Below are positions 10,760 to 17,300 of a DNA stretch of 38,288 nucleotides, piece by piece (position 1 is the first letter of the stretch; each line of letters starts with the position of its first letter). The position numbers and the translations under genes were made by a program. The stretch is from Candidatus Saccharimonadota bacterium (GTDB lineage: Bacteria; Patescibacteriota; Saccharimonadia; Saccharimonadales; Saccharimonadaceae): positions 1-38,288 of the forward strand of contig JAPUDQ010000038.1 of NCBI GenBank assembly GCA_027493025.1. Direction: 5' to 3'. The notes under the pieces are model-generated. The model was not told where the DNA came from, made no database searches, and saw only the letters and a program-made list of their open reading frames with translations.

Positions 10760-13183
10760 ATGAAATCTTACGATCCCAGTAGAATTGAACAGAAATGGCG
10801 GCGGATTTGGGTTGACGATAAGCGCTATGAGACAACCGAAAACTCAGACAAGCCAAAATATTACATCACGAACATGTTCCCATATCCATCGGGAGCGGGT
10901 ATGCACGTCGGTCACATCTTTGAGTATGCAATCATTGATGCGACGACTCGGTTTTTTCGAACTCAAAACTACAATGTTATGTATCCAATGGGATTCGATA
11001 ATTTTGGTCTTCCAGCTGAGAACTATGCGATAAAAACCGGCGTTTCTCCGCAAGAGAGTATTAAAGCGAATATCGCTAAATTCAAGCATCAGCTCGATAA
11101 AGTTGGAGTAAGTATCGACTGGTCTCGTGAAGTCCAAACCTCCAATCCAGAATATTATCGCTGGACACAGTGGATTTTCACCAAATTCTTCGAGCGGGGC
11201 TTGGTCTATCAAAAAGAAAGCTTGCAGTGGTGGTGTCCGGTTGATAAGACCGTGCTTGCCAACGAGCAGGTAGAAGCGGGCAAATGTTGGCGCTGTGGCA
11301 CTGAAGTTGTGAAAAAGTCGATGAAGCAGTGGTTTTTCAAGATTACTGAATATGCCGATGCACTGCTTGAGGGGCTCGATGACCTCGACTGGCCAGAAAA
11401 AATCAAGACGGCGCAGCGTAACTGGATTGGCAAATCGGTCGGTGCAGAGATTGATTACAAGCTTGCCGATAACGACGAAATTATTACGGTCTTCTCGACC
11501 CGTCCTGATACGATCTTTGGCGCGACGTCCCTTGTCCTTGCGCCCGAACATCCACTCGCTCGCTCGCTCGCTGTCGGTGATCACGCCGAATTTACATATC
11601 AGTATATCGATGAAGCGGTCAAAAAATCAGAAATCGAACGCACCAATGATACGAAAGAAAAAACAGGCGTCTTCACGGGTAGCTACGCTGTCAATCCTGC
11701 GACAGGCGAAAACGTGCCAATCTGGGTCGCCGATTACGTGCTCGGTGGCTACGGCACCGGTGCGGTGATGGCGGTGCCGGCGCACGACGAGCGCGACTAT
11801 GCATTTGCGGAGAAATACGATTTGCCGATTGTCGAAGTCGTTGAAAAACCTGAAAATAACCCAGATGCGGGCGTGTACCGCGGCGAGGGCTTTCTCGTGA
11901 ATTCAGGAGTATACGACGGCATGGAATCGAGTGACGCGCGTGAGGAAATTGTGGCCTGGCTCGAACAGCAAGGTCTTGGACGAGCCAAAACGACATACAA
12001 AATGCGCGACTGGCTCATCAGCCGCCAGCGCTACTGGGGTGCGCCGATTCCGATTGCCTACGACAAAGACGGCAACGCGCACGCCATCCCCGAAGACCAG
12101 CTCCCTGTTATGCTGCCAGAGGTTGAAAATTACGAACCAGACGGTAGCGGTAAGGGCGTACTAGCGCGTGACAAAGACTTTGCCAAGGTCGTCATCAACG
12201 GCGAGGAGATGACGCGTGAAACTGACACGATGGACGGCTACGCTTGCAGCAGCTGGTATCTGCTGCGTTACACCGACCCGCACAATGCCGAGCAAGCGTG
12301 GGATCCTGAGAAGGCTAGCTACTGGTCGCCTGTTGATATGTATATCGGCGGTGATCACGCCGTCGCACATTTGCTATACGTGCGGTTTTGGAACCGAGTA
12401 TTCTTCGATATGGGGCTCGTACCAGAGCCAGAGCCAGTCAAAAAGCTGGTGTATCACGGTCTGATCCAAGCCGAAGACGGCACCAAGATGAGCAAAAGCA
12501 AGGGCAATGTCGTCGATCCGATCGACGTGATTGATCAGGGTTACGGCGCTGATGCACTGCGGACGTTTGAGCTTTTCCTCGGTCCGATTAACGAAAATTC
12601 TAGCTGGAACAGCCGCGGTATCGCTGGTGTCTATCGCTTCCTCAATCGCGTCTGGACATTGACGCAGGAGTATCTCGAGAGCCAAAAAGTGGAGGGCGAG
12701 TCGAAAGCGTTGCAAACGCTCACGCACCAAACGATCAAAAAAGTTACTGATGACTATCGTCGCTTGAGCTTCAATACTGCTATCGCTGCGCTAATGGAAT
12801 ACGTCAATGAACTCTATAAGCTCAAGACTGACGGTTTCAGTGAGCAGTGGCAAGAAGTCCTCGAGACACTGGTCAAGTTAATCCAGCCGACCGCGCCACA
12901 TATGGCCGCAGAACTCTGGAGTCAGCTTGGCCACGACAGTCAGCTCGATTTTGAGCCGTGGCCAAATTGGGACGAAGCGCTCCTTGTGACAGAAACCATC
13001 AAGCTCGTTGTGCAGGTCAACGGTAAGGTTCGTGCGACGGTTGAAATTGACAAAAATGCCTCAGAAGAAGAGGTGAAGGCACTCGCGTTGGCGCAAGAAA
13101 ACGTCCAAAAATTCCTTGAAAACAAAGAGCCGACCAAGGTGCTATATATCCCTGGTCGCCTCGTCAGCATCGTTGTGAAGTAA
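10760..13183 (+). CDS. leuS: leucyl-tRNA synthetase
   Basis: 807 aa, full length for a bacterial LeuRS. HIGH-type motif PYPSGAGMHVGH at about residues 41-52, zinc-binding-like CPVDKTVLANEQVEAGKCWRCG around 157-178, the CP1 editing domain with STRPDTIFGAT (about 245) and GTGAVMAVPAHDERD (about 333-347), KMSKSKGNVVDP at about 575-586, an anticodon-binding domain and the C-terminal VQVNGKVRATVEI domain. It charges tRNA-Leu with leucine in the cytosol. It has its own strong promoter and follows the dehydrogenase by 49 bases. Its base composition looks higher in GC than the cargo to the left. It lies inside the inferred boundaries of element 1, which is odd for an essential gene. Family identity is certain. 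Confidence 0.98.
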   Translation: MKSYDPSRIEQKWRRIWVDDKRYETTENSDKPKYYITNMFPYPSGAGMHVGHIFEYAIIDATTRFFRTQNYNVMYPMGFDNFGLPAENYAIKTGVSPQESIKANIAKFKHQLDKVGVSIDWSREVQTSNPEYYRWTQWIFTKFFERGLVYQKESLQWWCPVDKTVLANEQVEAGKCWRCGTEVVKKSMKQWFFKITEYADALLEGLDDLDWPEKIKTAQRNWIGKSVGAEIDYKLADNDEIITVFSTRPDTIFGATSLVLAPEHPLARSLAVGDHAEFTYQYIDEAVKKSEIERTNDTKEKTGVFTGSYAVNPATGENVPIWVADYVLGGYGTGAVMAVPAHDERDYAFAEKYDLPIVEVVEKPENNPDAGVYRGEGFLVNSGVYDGMESSDAREEIVAWLEQQGLGRAKTTYKMRDWLISRQRYWGAPIPIAYDKDGNAHAIPEDQLPVMLPEVENYEPDGSGKGVLARDKDFAKVVINGEEMTRETDTMDGYACSSWYLLRYTDPHNAEQAWDPEKASYWSPVDMYIGGDHAVAHLLYVRFWNRVFFDMGLVPEPEPVKKLVYHGLIQAEDGTKMSKSKGNVVDPIDVIDQGYGADALRTFELFLGPINENSSWNSRGIAGVYRFLNRVWTLTQEYLESQKVEGESKALQTLTHQTIKKVTDDYRRLSFNTAIAALMEYVNELYKLKTDGFSEQWQEVLETLVKLIQPTAPHMAAELWSQLGHDSQLDFEPWPNWDEALLVTETIKLVVQVNGKVRATVEIDKNASEEEVKALALAQENVQKFLENKEPTKVLYIPGRLVSIVVK

Positions 13184-13345
13184 ATAGCAAGATATTTGCC
13201 ACAAATCCCTTGCAGCAACCGGAGGCTTGCTATACTTACAGTAAGTAACTACGATACTGTAAGCAGTATGAGTGTGTTTTGTAGGGCAACCATTTGAGAT
13301 TGTTAATAACTGTAAAGATATGAGGGTACTTTGAAATGCTCAATG
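13184..13345. other. convergent intergenic region with inverted repeat
   Basis: Between the convergent leuS and 64-aa peptide genes. It contains an interrupted inverted repeat around 13232-13270: ATAC plus TTACAGTA on the left and TACTGTAA plus GTAT on the right, separated by about 11 bases. It could be an operator or a bidirectional transcription end; there is no clean T tract. No gene is seen. Confidence 0.35.
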
Positions 13346-13540
13346 CTAGCTATGAAAATCTCCATATGTATTTGGGCCAAACGCACTAACGCGTATCGGA
13401 CCGTAGTCGGGCAAGTTCTCAGATTCGTTAGCTACTTGACCTGTATTAATTCGCGAATCCTCTGGCGCGCTATCAACAGAAAGCGCAATATCTTTGACTT
13501 CCTCAGTCTCCAGATGAGTTTGTTGATTTAATTGCTCCAT
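13346..13540 (-). CDS. 64-aa peptide, possible precursor peptide
   Basis: A small gene supported by signals rather than homology: AGGAG about 10 bases before ATG 13540 and a strong promoter TTGATC, 17 bases, TATAAA just upstream. The N-terminal 45 residues are acidic and rich in Glu, Asp, Gln and Asn (a leader-like composition); the C-terminal 20 residues switch to Gly, Pro, Tyr, Phe and Ser (LPDYGPIRVSAFGPNTYGDF then His-Ser). It ends in serine. No signal peptide, transmembrane segment or cysteine. The two-part composition and its place in a cluster with an HPr-kinase-like enzyme suggest a modified-peptide precursor; this is inference, and it may equally be an unrelated small regulator. Confidence 0.6.
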   Translation of the reverse strand: MEQLNQQTHLETEEVKDIALSVDSAPEDSRINTGQVANESENLPDYGPIRVSAFGPNTYGDFHS

Positions 13541-13577
13541 CTCGCAACCTCTCCTTGTCCATTAACTAATGTAGCTA

Positions 13578-13606
13578 TTTATATCATACATACGTGGTAA
13601 GATCAA
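13578..13606 (-). promoter_or_regulatory. promoter of the 64-aa peptide gene
   Basis: On the minus strand TTGATC (13606-13601), a 17-base spacer and TATAAA (13583-13578). Strong sigma-70-type match, about 38 bases before the start codon, with a good ribosome-binding site between. Confidence 0.65.
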
Positions 13607-13629
13607 GTTTTGCGTTTCTACTTGCAGAC

Positions 13630-13880
13630 GCGCGTAGCGCGGCGGCTCTGCCGCCTAGGCGAAGCCCCAACGCCTCTACTGCTTATGCAGTAGCCGAACC
13701 ACCAGAAAACACCCTTTTCAACTAAAAAAGAAATTCGGCGGGGGAAATATCAAAATAAGGGCAAAGGGATTTTTCTGGTGGGGCGAGCGGGCGCGTGCGC
13801 CCGCAGGCGTTGGGGCTGAGTCTGCACGGCTCAGCCGTTTTCCTCAAAATAGGTTCTAGCCTTGTCGTACAAGGACACCA
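13630..13880 (-). repeat. inverted repeat arm B
   Basis: Reverse complement of arm A (5393-5643) over 251 bp. Beyond the shared core (CACCA at 13876-13880) this copy continues into X, the inverted copy of the recombinase 1 3' end, so together they make an intact X-Y junction that reads LPSLVSLYDKARTYFEENG on the minus strand. Confidence 0.9.
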
Positions 13881-14010
13881 AAGACGGTAAAAAATTGAAT
13901 TGGTCGCCCGAATGGGCGGCTTTTTCTTTAGTTTTGCGGAGCAAAAACCAAATGTTCTCAGGGGGGAGAAAAGAACTTTGGGCAGCCGTAGGCTGCGCCT
14001 GTTTGGTTTT
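13876..14010 (-). repeat. 135-bp inverted repeat X, left copy
   Basis: Reverse complement of 15567-15701, no mismatch seen by eye. It reads as the C-terminal 45 codons of recombinase 1 on the minus strand but lacks a start. Identity stops abruptly at 14010. Confidence 0.9.
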
Positions 14011-14032
14011 AGCCGCCATTGGCGGTTTTTGG

Positions 14033-14038
14033 TATAAT
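14033..14038 (+). promoter_or_regulatory. extended -10 promoter of recombinase 1
   Basis: TGGTATAAT at 14030-14038 is an extended -10 element, placed so that transcription would start near 14045, the first base of stem 1 of the leader structure. A GCCGCC-ATT-GGCGGT hairpin lies where the -35 would be. The same arrangement, TGGTAAAAT, is found before recombinase 2. Confidence 0.6.
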
Positions 14039-14044
14039 ACAAAT

Positions 14045-14159
14045 GCACACAAGTTTTGAGAAGGCTATTTTTGTTGGCTTAAATGGCCGTCTAGTACAAT
14101 CTAGTCTTTTCTAGCTTGTGTGCAACTAGGCGGTCATTTAAGTTTTAGGGGGTAACACT
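14045..14159 (+). ncRNA. predicted pseudoknot leader of recombinase 1 mRNA
   Basis: Two interleaved inverted repeats. Stem 1 pairs GCACACAAG (14045-14053) with CTTGTGTGC (14115-14123). Stem 2 pairs a 17-mer at 14078-14094 (CTTAAATGGCCGTCTAG) with 14126-14142 (CTAGGCGGTCATTTAAG), with two G-U-type mismatches. Because stem 2 opens before stem 1 closes, the fold is an H-type pseudoknot. The 3' strand of stem 2 ends just before the AGGGGG ribosome-binding site and the ATG at 14160. The leader of recombinase 2 keeps both pairings although stem 1 has an unrelated sequence, which supports selection on structure. Likely role: control of recombinase translation. Confidence 0.7.
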
Positions 14160-15719
14160 ATGCAAAGCCAACAAAAATACTTTATCTATGCTCGTAAGAG
14201 TACAGATGTTGAGGACAAACAGGTTTTGTCCATTGAGGCGCAACTCGTAGAGTTGCGAGCATACGCCAAAAATGAAAACTTGCAGATAGTGGACGAGTTG
14301 GTTGAAAAACAGTCAGCCAAAACACCCGGACGCAAGATTTTTGGCGATATGCTCAAACGCATTGAAAACGGCGAAGCAAACGGCATTATTGCGTGGCATC
14401 CCGACAGGCTGGCTAGAAATAGCGTGGACGGCGGACAAATTGTATATTTACTCGACCAAACGCATGTGCAAGCTCTGAAGTTCCCGACCTTTTGGTTTGA
14501 GAACACATCACAAGGTAAGTTCATGCTCTCAATAGCGTTTGGTCAGTCAAAATACTATGTAGACAATTTGTCTGAAAACACCAAGCGTGGGTTGCGCCAA
14601 AAAGTCAGGCGTGGTGAGTTTCCAGGCAATGCGCCTGTTGGCTACATAAATGATGTGAGGACAAAAACTATTGTTGTAGACAAACGGCGTGCGCCGTTTG
14701 TGGTTGAGGCATTTGAGTTGTACGCCAAAGGCGATCAAAAGTTGCAGAACATCGCCGACTTTTTGGCAACCAAAGGCATAACAACATCAGGTGGCTTGCC
14801 CTTAAAGAAAGACCAGATTAAATATATGCTCACCAACCCCTTTTATTATGGTCATTTCCGTTACTGTTGCGAGATATATGAGGGCAGGCACACCCCGATT
14901 GTTGAAAAGAAACTATTTGACACTGTTCAGGCTGTTGCCGAGCAGCGAGGACATAGACAAAAAGGCACGACTGCGCCACAGATATTCTGTGGGCTTTTGC
15001 GTTGTGCAACGTGTGGGCTATCCATCACTGCCGAAAAGAAAGTTAAGCACCAGAATAATGGCAATGTTCACGAATATATCTACTATCGCTGCACACGCAA
15101 GCACAAAACCATTAAATGCACCGAACCAGCCGTAACTGAACCAGATTTAGCGGCGCAGTTGTCGGACATCTTGCAGGGCTACGCCCTGCCTGAAAGTTGG
15201 GCGACAGAGTTAGAGAAAATGCTTGCAGAGGACGAACGCAAACTAGAACAAACATCTGGCGTGTTTGTGGCAAGCGCACAAACTAGACTTGCAAACTTAC
15301 AAAGCAAGTTACAGCGACTTTTAGATAGTTATCTTGACCAAGATATTGACCAGCAAACCTATCGCAATAAACAAGCCGAACTAATGTCCGAGAAAAAGTC
15401 GCTGAACGAGCAAGTCAGTAAGCATACGCTTGCCGCCAATGTTTGGGTTGAACCTATGAGGAACTGGCTAAAAACAGCAGTTTCACTCTGTGAAACTGCC
15501 AAGAGTGGAAGTTTTGCGGAGATTAAACAAGCCTTGGTACAAATTGACGGATTGAACCTGTTTCTAAAAACCAAACAGGCGCAGCCTACGGCTGCCCAAA
15601 GTTCTTTTCTCCCCCCTGAGAACATTTGGTTTTTGCTCCGCAAAACTAAAGAAAAAGCCGCCCATTCGGGCGACCAATTCAATTTTTTACCGTCTTTGGT
15701 GCGCGGGGCGGGACTTTGA
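14160..15719 (+). CDS. large serine recombinase 1 (3' end replaced by att site)
   Basis: 519 aa. N-terminal resolvase domain with the nucleophile serine at residue 14 (YFIYARKS), WHPDRLARN near 78-86, then a recombinase domain (about 160-260), a zinc-ribbon-like segment (RCATCGLS, then C..KHKTIKC, about 280-325) and a coiled-coil region (about 345-430). It performs site-specific strand exchange at short att sites. ATG 14160 has AGGGGG 7 bases upstream. The last five codons (RGAGL, stop TGA) come from a tRNA-Leu 3' end remnant; before integration the tail would have been SLYDKARTYFEENG, still present at 5398 and, inverted, before 13876. Close relative of recombinase 2. Confidence 0.95.
   Translation: MQSQQKYFIYARKSTDVEDKQVLSIEAQLVELRAYAKNENLQIVDELVEKQSAKTPGRKIFGDMLKRIENGEANGIIAWHPDRLARNSVDGGQIVYLLDQTHVQALKFPTFWFENTSQGKFMLSIAFGQSKYYVDNLSENTKRGLRQKVRRGEFPGNAPVGYINDVRTKTIVVDKRRAPFVVEAFELYAKGDQKLQNIADFLATKGITTSGGLPLKKDQIKYMLTNPFYYGHFRYCCEIYEGRHTPIVEKKLFDTVQAVAEQRGHRQKGTTAPQIFCGLLRCATCGLSITAEKKVKHQNNGNVHEYIYYRCTRKHKTIKCTEPAVTEPDLAAQLSDILQGYALPESWATELEKMLAEDERKLEQTSGVFVASAQTRLANLQSKLQRLLDSYLDQDIDQQTYRNKQAELMSEKKSLNEQVSKHTLAANVWVEPMRNWLKTAVSLCETAKSGSFAEIKQALVQIDGLNLFLKTKQAQPTAAQSSFLPPENIWFLLRKTKEKAAHSGDQFNFLPSLVRGAGL
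15567..15701 (+). repeat. 135-bp inverted repeat X, right copy
   Basis: The 3' end of the recombinase 1 gene, repeated in inverse orientation at 13876-14010, ending at the TGGTG core. Includes the KTKQAQPTAAQSSF coding segment. Confidence 0.9.
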
Positions 15720-15723
15720 CTCA
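15695..15723 (+). repeat. direct repeat of tRNA-Leu 3' end (att site), left copy
   Basis: 29 bp identical to 18413-18441. The segment from TTGGTGCGCGGGGCGGG onward matches the 3' end of the intact tRNA-Leu at 18610. This copy overlaps the last codons and stop of recombinase 1 and bounds the restriction-modification cassette. Confidence 0.9.
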
Positions 15724-15729
15724 AGATAG

Positions 15730-16314
15730 TTAATCTCTACCCAGTAACTTCATCAAACGATTAGTCGCTGCTTCGTCTTTTGCTATTTCAATACTTAAAT
15801 TAGAGTTGATGACATTTAGCCTTTTGAGTTCGGCATCGTTGATAGGCATCTTCGATTCAATCAGCCTGCGAATAAGTGAAGTTAGCGGCTCGCCAATAGC
15901 CTGTTTAAAGTTAAACCCAATGAGCTGCATGACTGTAATCGTTTCTTTGGACAAAACGGCTTTAATTATATCGAGATTTTCCTGATTTTTGGCACGTTCC
16001 GTTTCGTCCTCTGTTTTTTCGATAAACTTCTCTGTCAACGGTATGAGCGTAGTAGTAATATATTCTATATCTTCATCCGATATCTTCTGTGAAACAAGTT
16101 CTTGTTCGTATGCCTGCGCAATACGGACAAGCTCATTTTTATCGTCCAGTAGATTATTGACGATGTCTTCAAGTTCTCGAATTGTCTGCTTATCATCGCG
16201 CTTTGCTTTGATGCTGGATATTTTGTCCGAAATTGCCCCAGCAGTGTTGCGTACTGCTGATTCTGTTAATTTCACCCCCAGTTCTGCTAGTAGCTTTGTG
16301 TTTGCTTCGTCCAT
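15730..16314 (-). CDS. coiled-coil protein of the RM cassette, unknown function
   Basis: 194 aa with no family that I recognise. A long helical, charged region (about residues 30-125; DKQTIRELEDIVNNLLDDKNE and later EKFIEKTEDETERAKNQEN) looks coiled-coil; no transmembrane segment. Its ATG overlaps the endonuclease stop by one base (TAATG), so it is translated with the endonuclease and is likely part of the system: a specificity, control or immunity accessory. It is the last gene of the cassette, ending a few bases from the att repeat. Confidence 0.7.
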   Translation of the reverse strand: MDEANTKLLAELGVKLTESAVRNTAGAISDKISSIKAKRDDKQTIRELEDIVNNLLDDKNELVRIAQAYEQELVSQKISDEDIEYITTTLIPLTEKFIEKTEDETERAKNQENLDIIKAVLSKETITVMQLIGFNFKQAIGEPLTSLIRRLIESKMPINDAELKRLNVINSNLSIEIAKDEAATNRLMKLLGRD

Positions 16315-17300
16315 TATTTCTCCGCTCCCTTGTAAGGTCCCATAAACTTATCGCCATTGAAATGAATCAAGTGAGTTGGATTATCGGCAATCCAAACTTC
16401 TGTTTCCCACGCAATATCTTTTACCCAAGTGCGAAAAATGGTTCTATCAAGAAAAGCCGTTATGTACACAATATCCGCTTTGCAATTCTTGGTCAGCTTC
16501 TTCAACTCAAGGAGACGATTTTCTGATATTGGCCCAGATGAGTGGACTGCTTCTATGAGATAAAGCCAGTTTTTACTTTGCGAATAAGCGACAACATCGG
16601 GTAGTTCGCCGTGGTCGAGTTTGAAAAAGCCAAGTTCATCAAGTCTCTCTTGTGCCAAATGTAAGTATTTATCTGCCGTGTCGCCGATATATAATACTTC
16701 CGCACTATACCCATAAATCGGCAAAAACTCTTCGACTATGGCTTTCTGTAAAACATTATGCTCGCCATTTGAGAACTCTAGTGTTTTACCCTCGATAGTT
16801 ATAGGGATTCTGACTATATCGCGAGTACGATCGAGTAAGTCCGTTACGGAACCATGCGTATCAACAAACTTTTCTACTTCATGCGCCCAACTAGCTGTTC
16901 CATAACTCTGAAAAAGTGGCGCAGCCGAGTGATTTAGTGCGTACCCTCGCGTTGAATCATTGCGAGCGAGATTTTCGTTTGTTCTCATAACTATTGAGCC
17001 TAAAATCAATTGTTTGAGGTCTTTACGGCGAATATCATCGTATGAGCCAGATGAGATATCTTCTCCAAAATGAGAGTTCATGAAGTTGATAATATCTCTC
17101 GTTTTCATAACTATGCCGTCATCTATTGTTTTTGGGTGGTTAACTTTGCTCGTGGAGTCAATATTTGCTGTCGCAAGCAAAGCCATCTCTACGCGCTCAC
17201 TTCTTCGAGGAGTTAGATCTTGTATGGGAAAGCCTATCACGGTCAGTATCTCGGTTGCGATCTCTATCAGTTTTTTAGTTTTCTTTGTCTTCCTGCTCAT
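16314..17300 (-). CDS. BsuBI/PstI-type restriction endonuclease
   Basis: 328 aa. Resembles the BsuBI/PstI family: an N-terminal helical part (IVMKTRDIINFMNSHFGEDISSGSYDDIRRKDL), and a C-terminal catalytic region with YIGDTADKYLH, GELPDVVAYSQSKNWLYLIEAVHSSG and RLLELKKL, which hold the acidic and lysine residues expected of a PD-(D/E)xK-like nuclease. It would cut unmodified DNA; CTGCAG is the site of the founding members, but specificity here is unknown. It overlaps the upstream C5 methyltransferase stop by four bases. The founding members pair with an N6-adenine methyltransferase, so pairing with a C5 enzyme is noteworthy. Confidence 0.85.
   Translation of the reverse strand: MSRKTKKTKKLIEIATEILTVIGFPIQDLTPRRSERVEMALLATANIDSTSKVNHPKTIDDGIVMKTRDIINFMNSHFGEDISSGSYDDIRRKDLKQLILGSIVMRTNENLARNDSTRGYALNHSAAPLFQSYGTASWAHEVEKFVDTHGSVTDLLDRTRDIVRIPITIEGKTLEFSNGEHNVLQKAIVEEFLPIYGYSAEVLYIGDTADKYLHLAQERLDELGFFKLDHGELPDVVAYSQSKNWLYLIEAVHSSGPISENRLLELKKLTKNCKADIVYITAFLDRTIFRTWVKDIAWETEVWIADNPTHLIHFNGDKFMGPYKGAEK

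Larger units (their letters stand above)
5393..15701 (+). mobile_element. putative 10.3 kb integrated serine-recombinase element (element 1)
   Basis: Inferred from its two ends. The left end is a TGGTG core at 5393-5397 followed directly by Y, the sequence that encodes the natural C-terminal tail of recombinase 1. The right end is the 3' part of the recombinase 1 gene, which stops being recombinase-like at an identical TGGTG (15697-15701) and continues into a tRNA-Leu 3' end remnant. Both are in the same orientation, so joining them in a circle restores an intact recombinase tail (LV followed by SLYDKARTYFEENG). Cargo: cupin, CysRS-C-like, ProRS-like, HPr-kinase-like and Ldh_2 genes, leuS and a 64-aa peptide. 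The alternative is that arms A and B merely flank an old inversion of 5644-13629. Confidence 0.6.
13876..15701 (+). mobile_element. recombinase module 1 bounded by inverted repeats
   Basis: 1826 bp between inverted CACCA/TGGTG cores. Both ends carry the same 135 bp (X), in opposite orientation: 13876-14010 and 15567-15701. The right copy is the natural 3' end of the recombinase gene. Recombination between the two opposite cores would flip the module and exchange the C-terminal tail of the recombinase. Recombinase module 2 (35675-37508) has the same plan. Confidence 0.75.

Noticed and set aside
10844-11584. 246-codon open frame opposite leuS
   Set aside because: Antisense shadow of a certain gene, no family features.
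13722-14052. Open frames on the minus strand encoding a recombinase C-terminus
   Set aside because: These are the translated inverted copy of the recombinase 3' end plus the Y tail; there is no start signal, so it is a repeat, not a gene.
13876-15701. A classical insertion sequence with terminal inverted repeats
   Set aside because: The repeats are 135 bp, part of the recombinase coding end, and end in an att core; no target-site duplication is evident, and the recombinase is a site-specific serine type.
15359-15724. 121-codon minus-strand frame beginning MSQSPAPRTK
   Set aside because: The start is just the translated tRNA-Leu att repeat, as in the over-long methyltransferase frame; it is antisense to recombinase 1.
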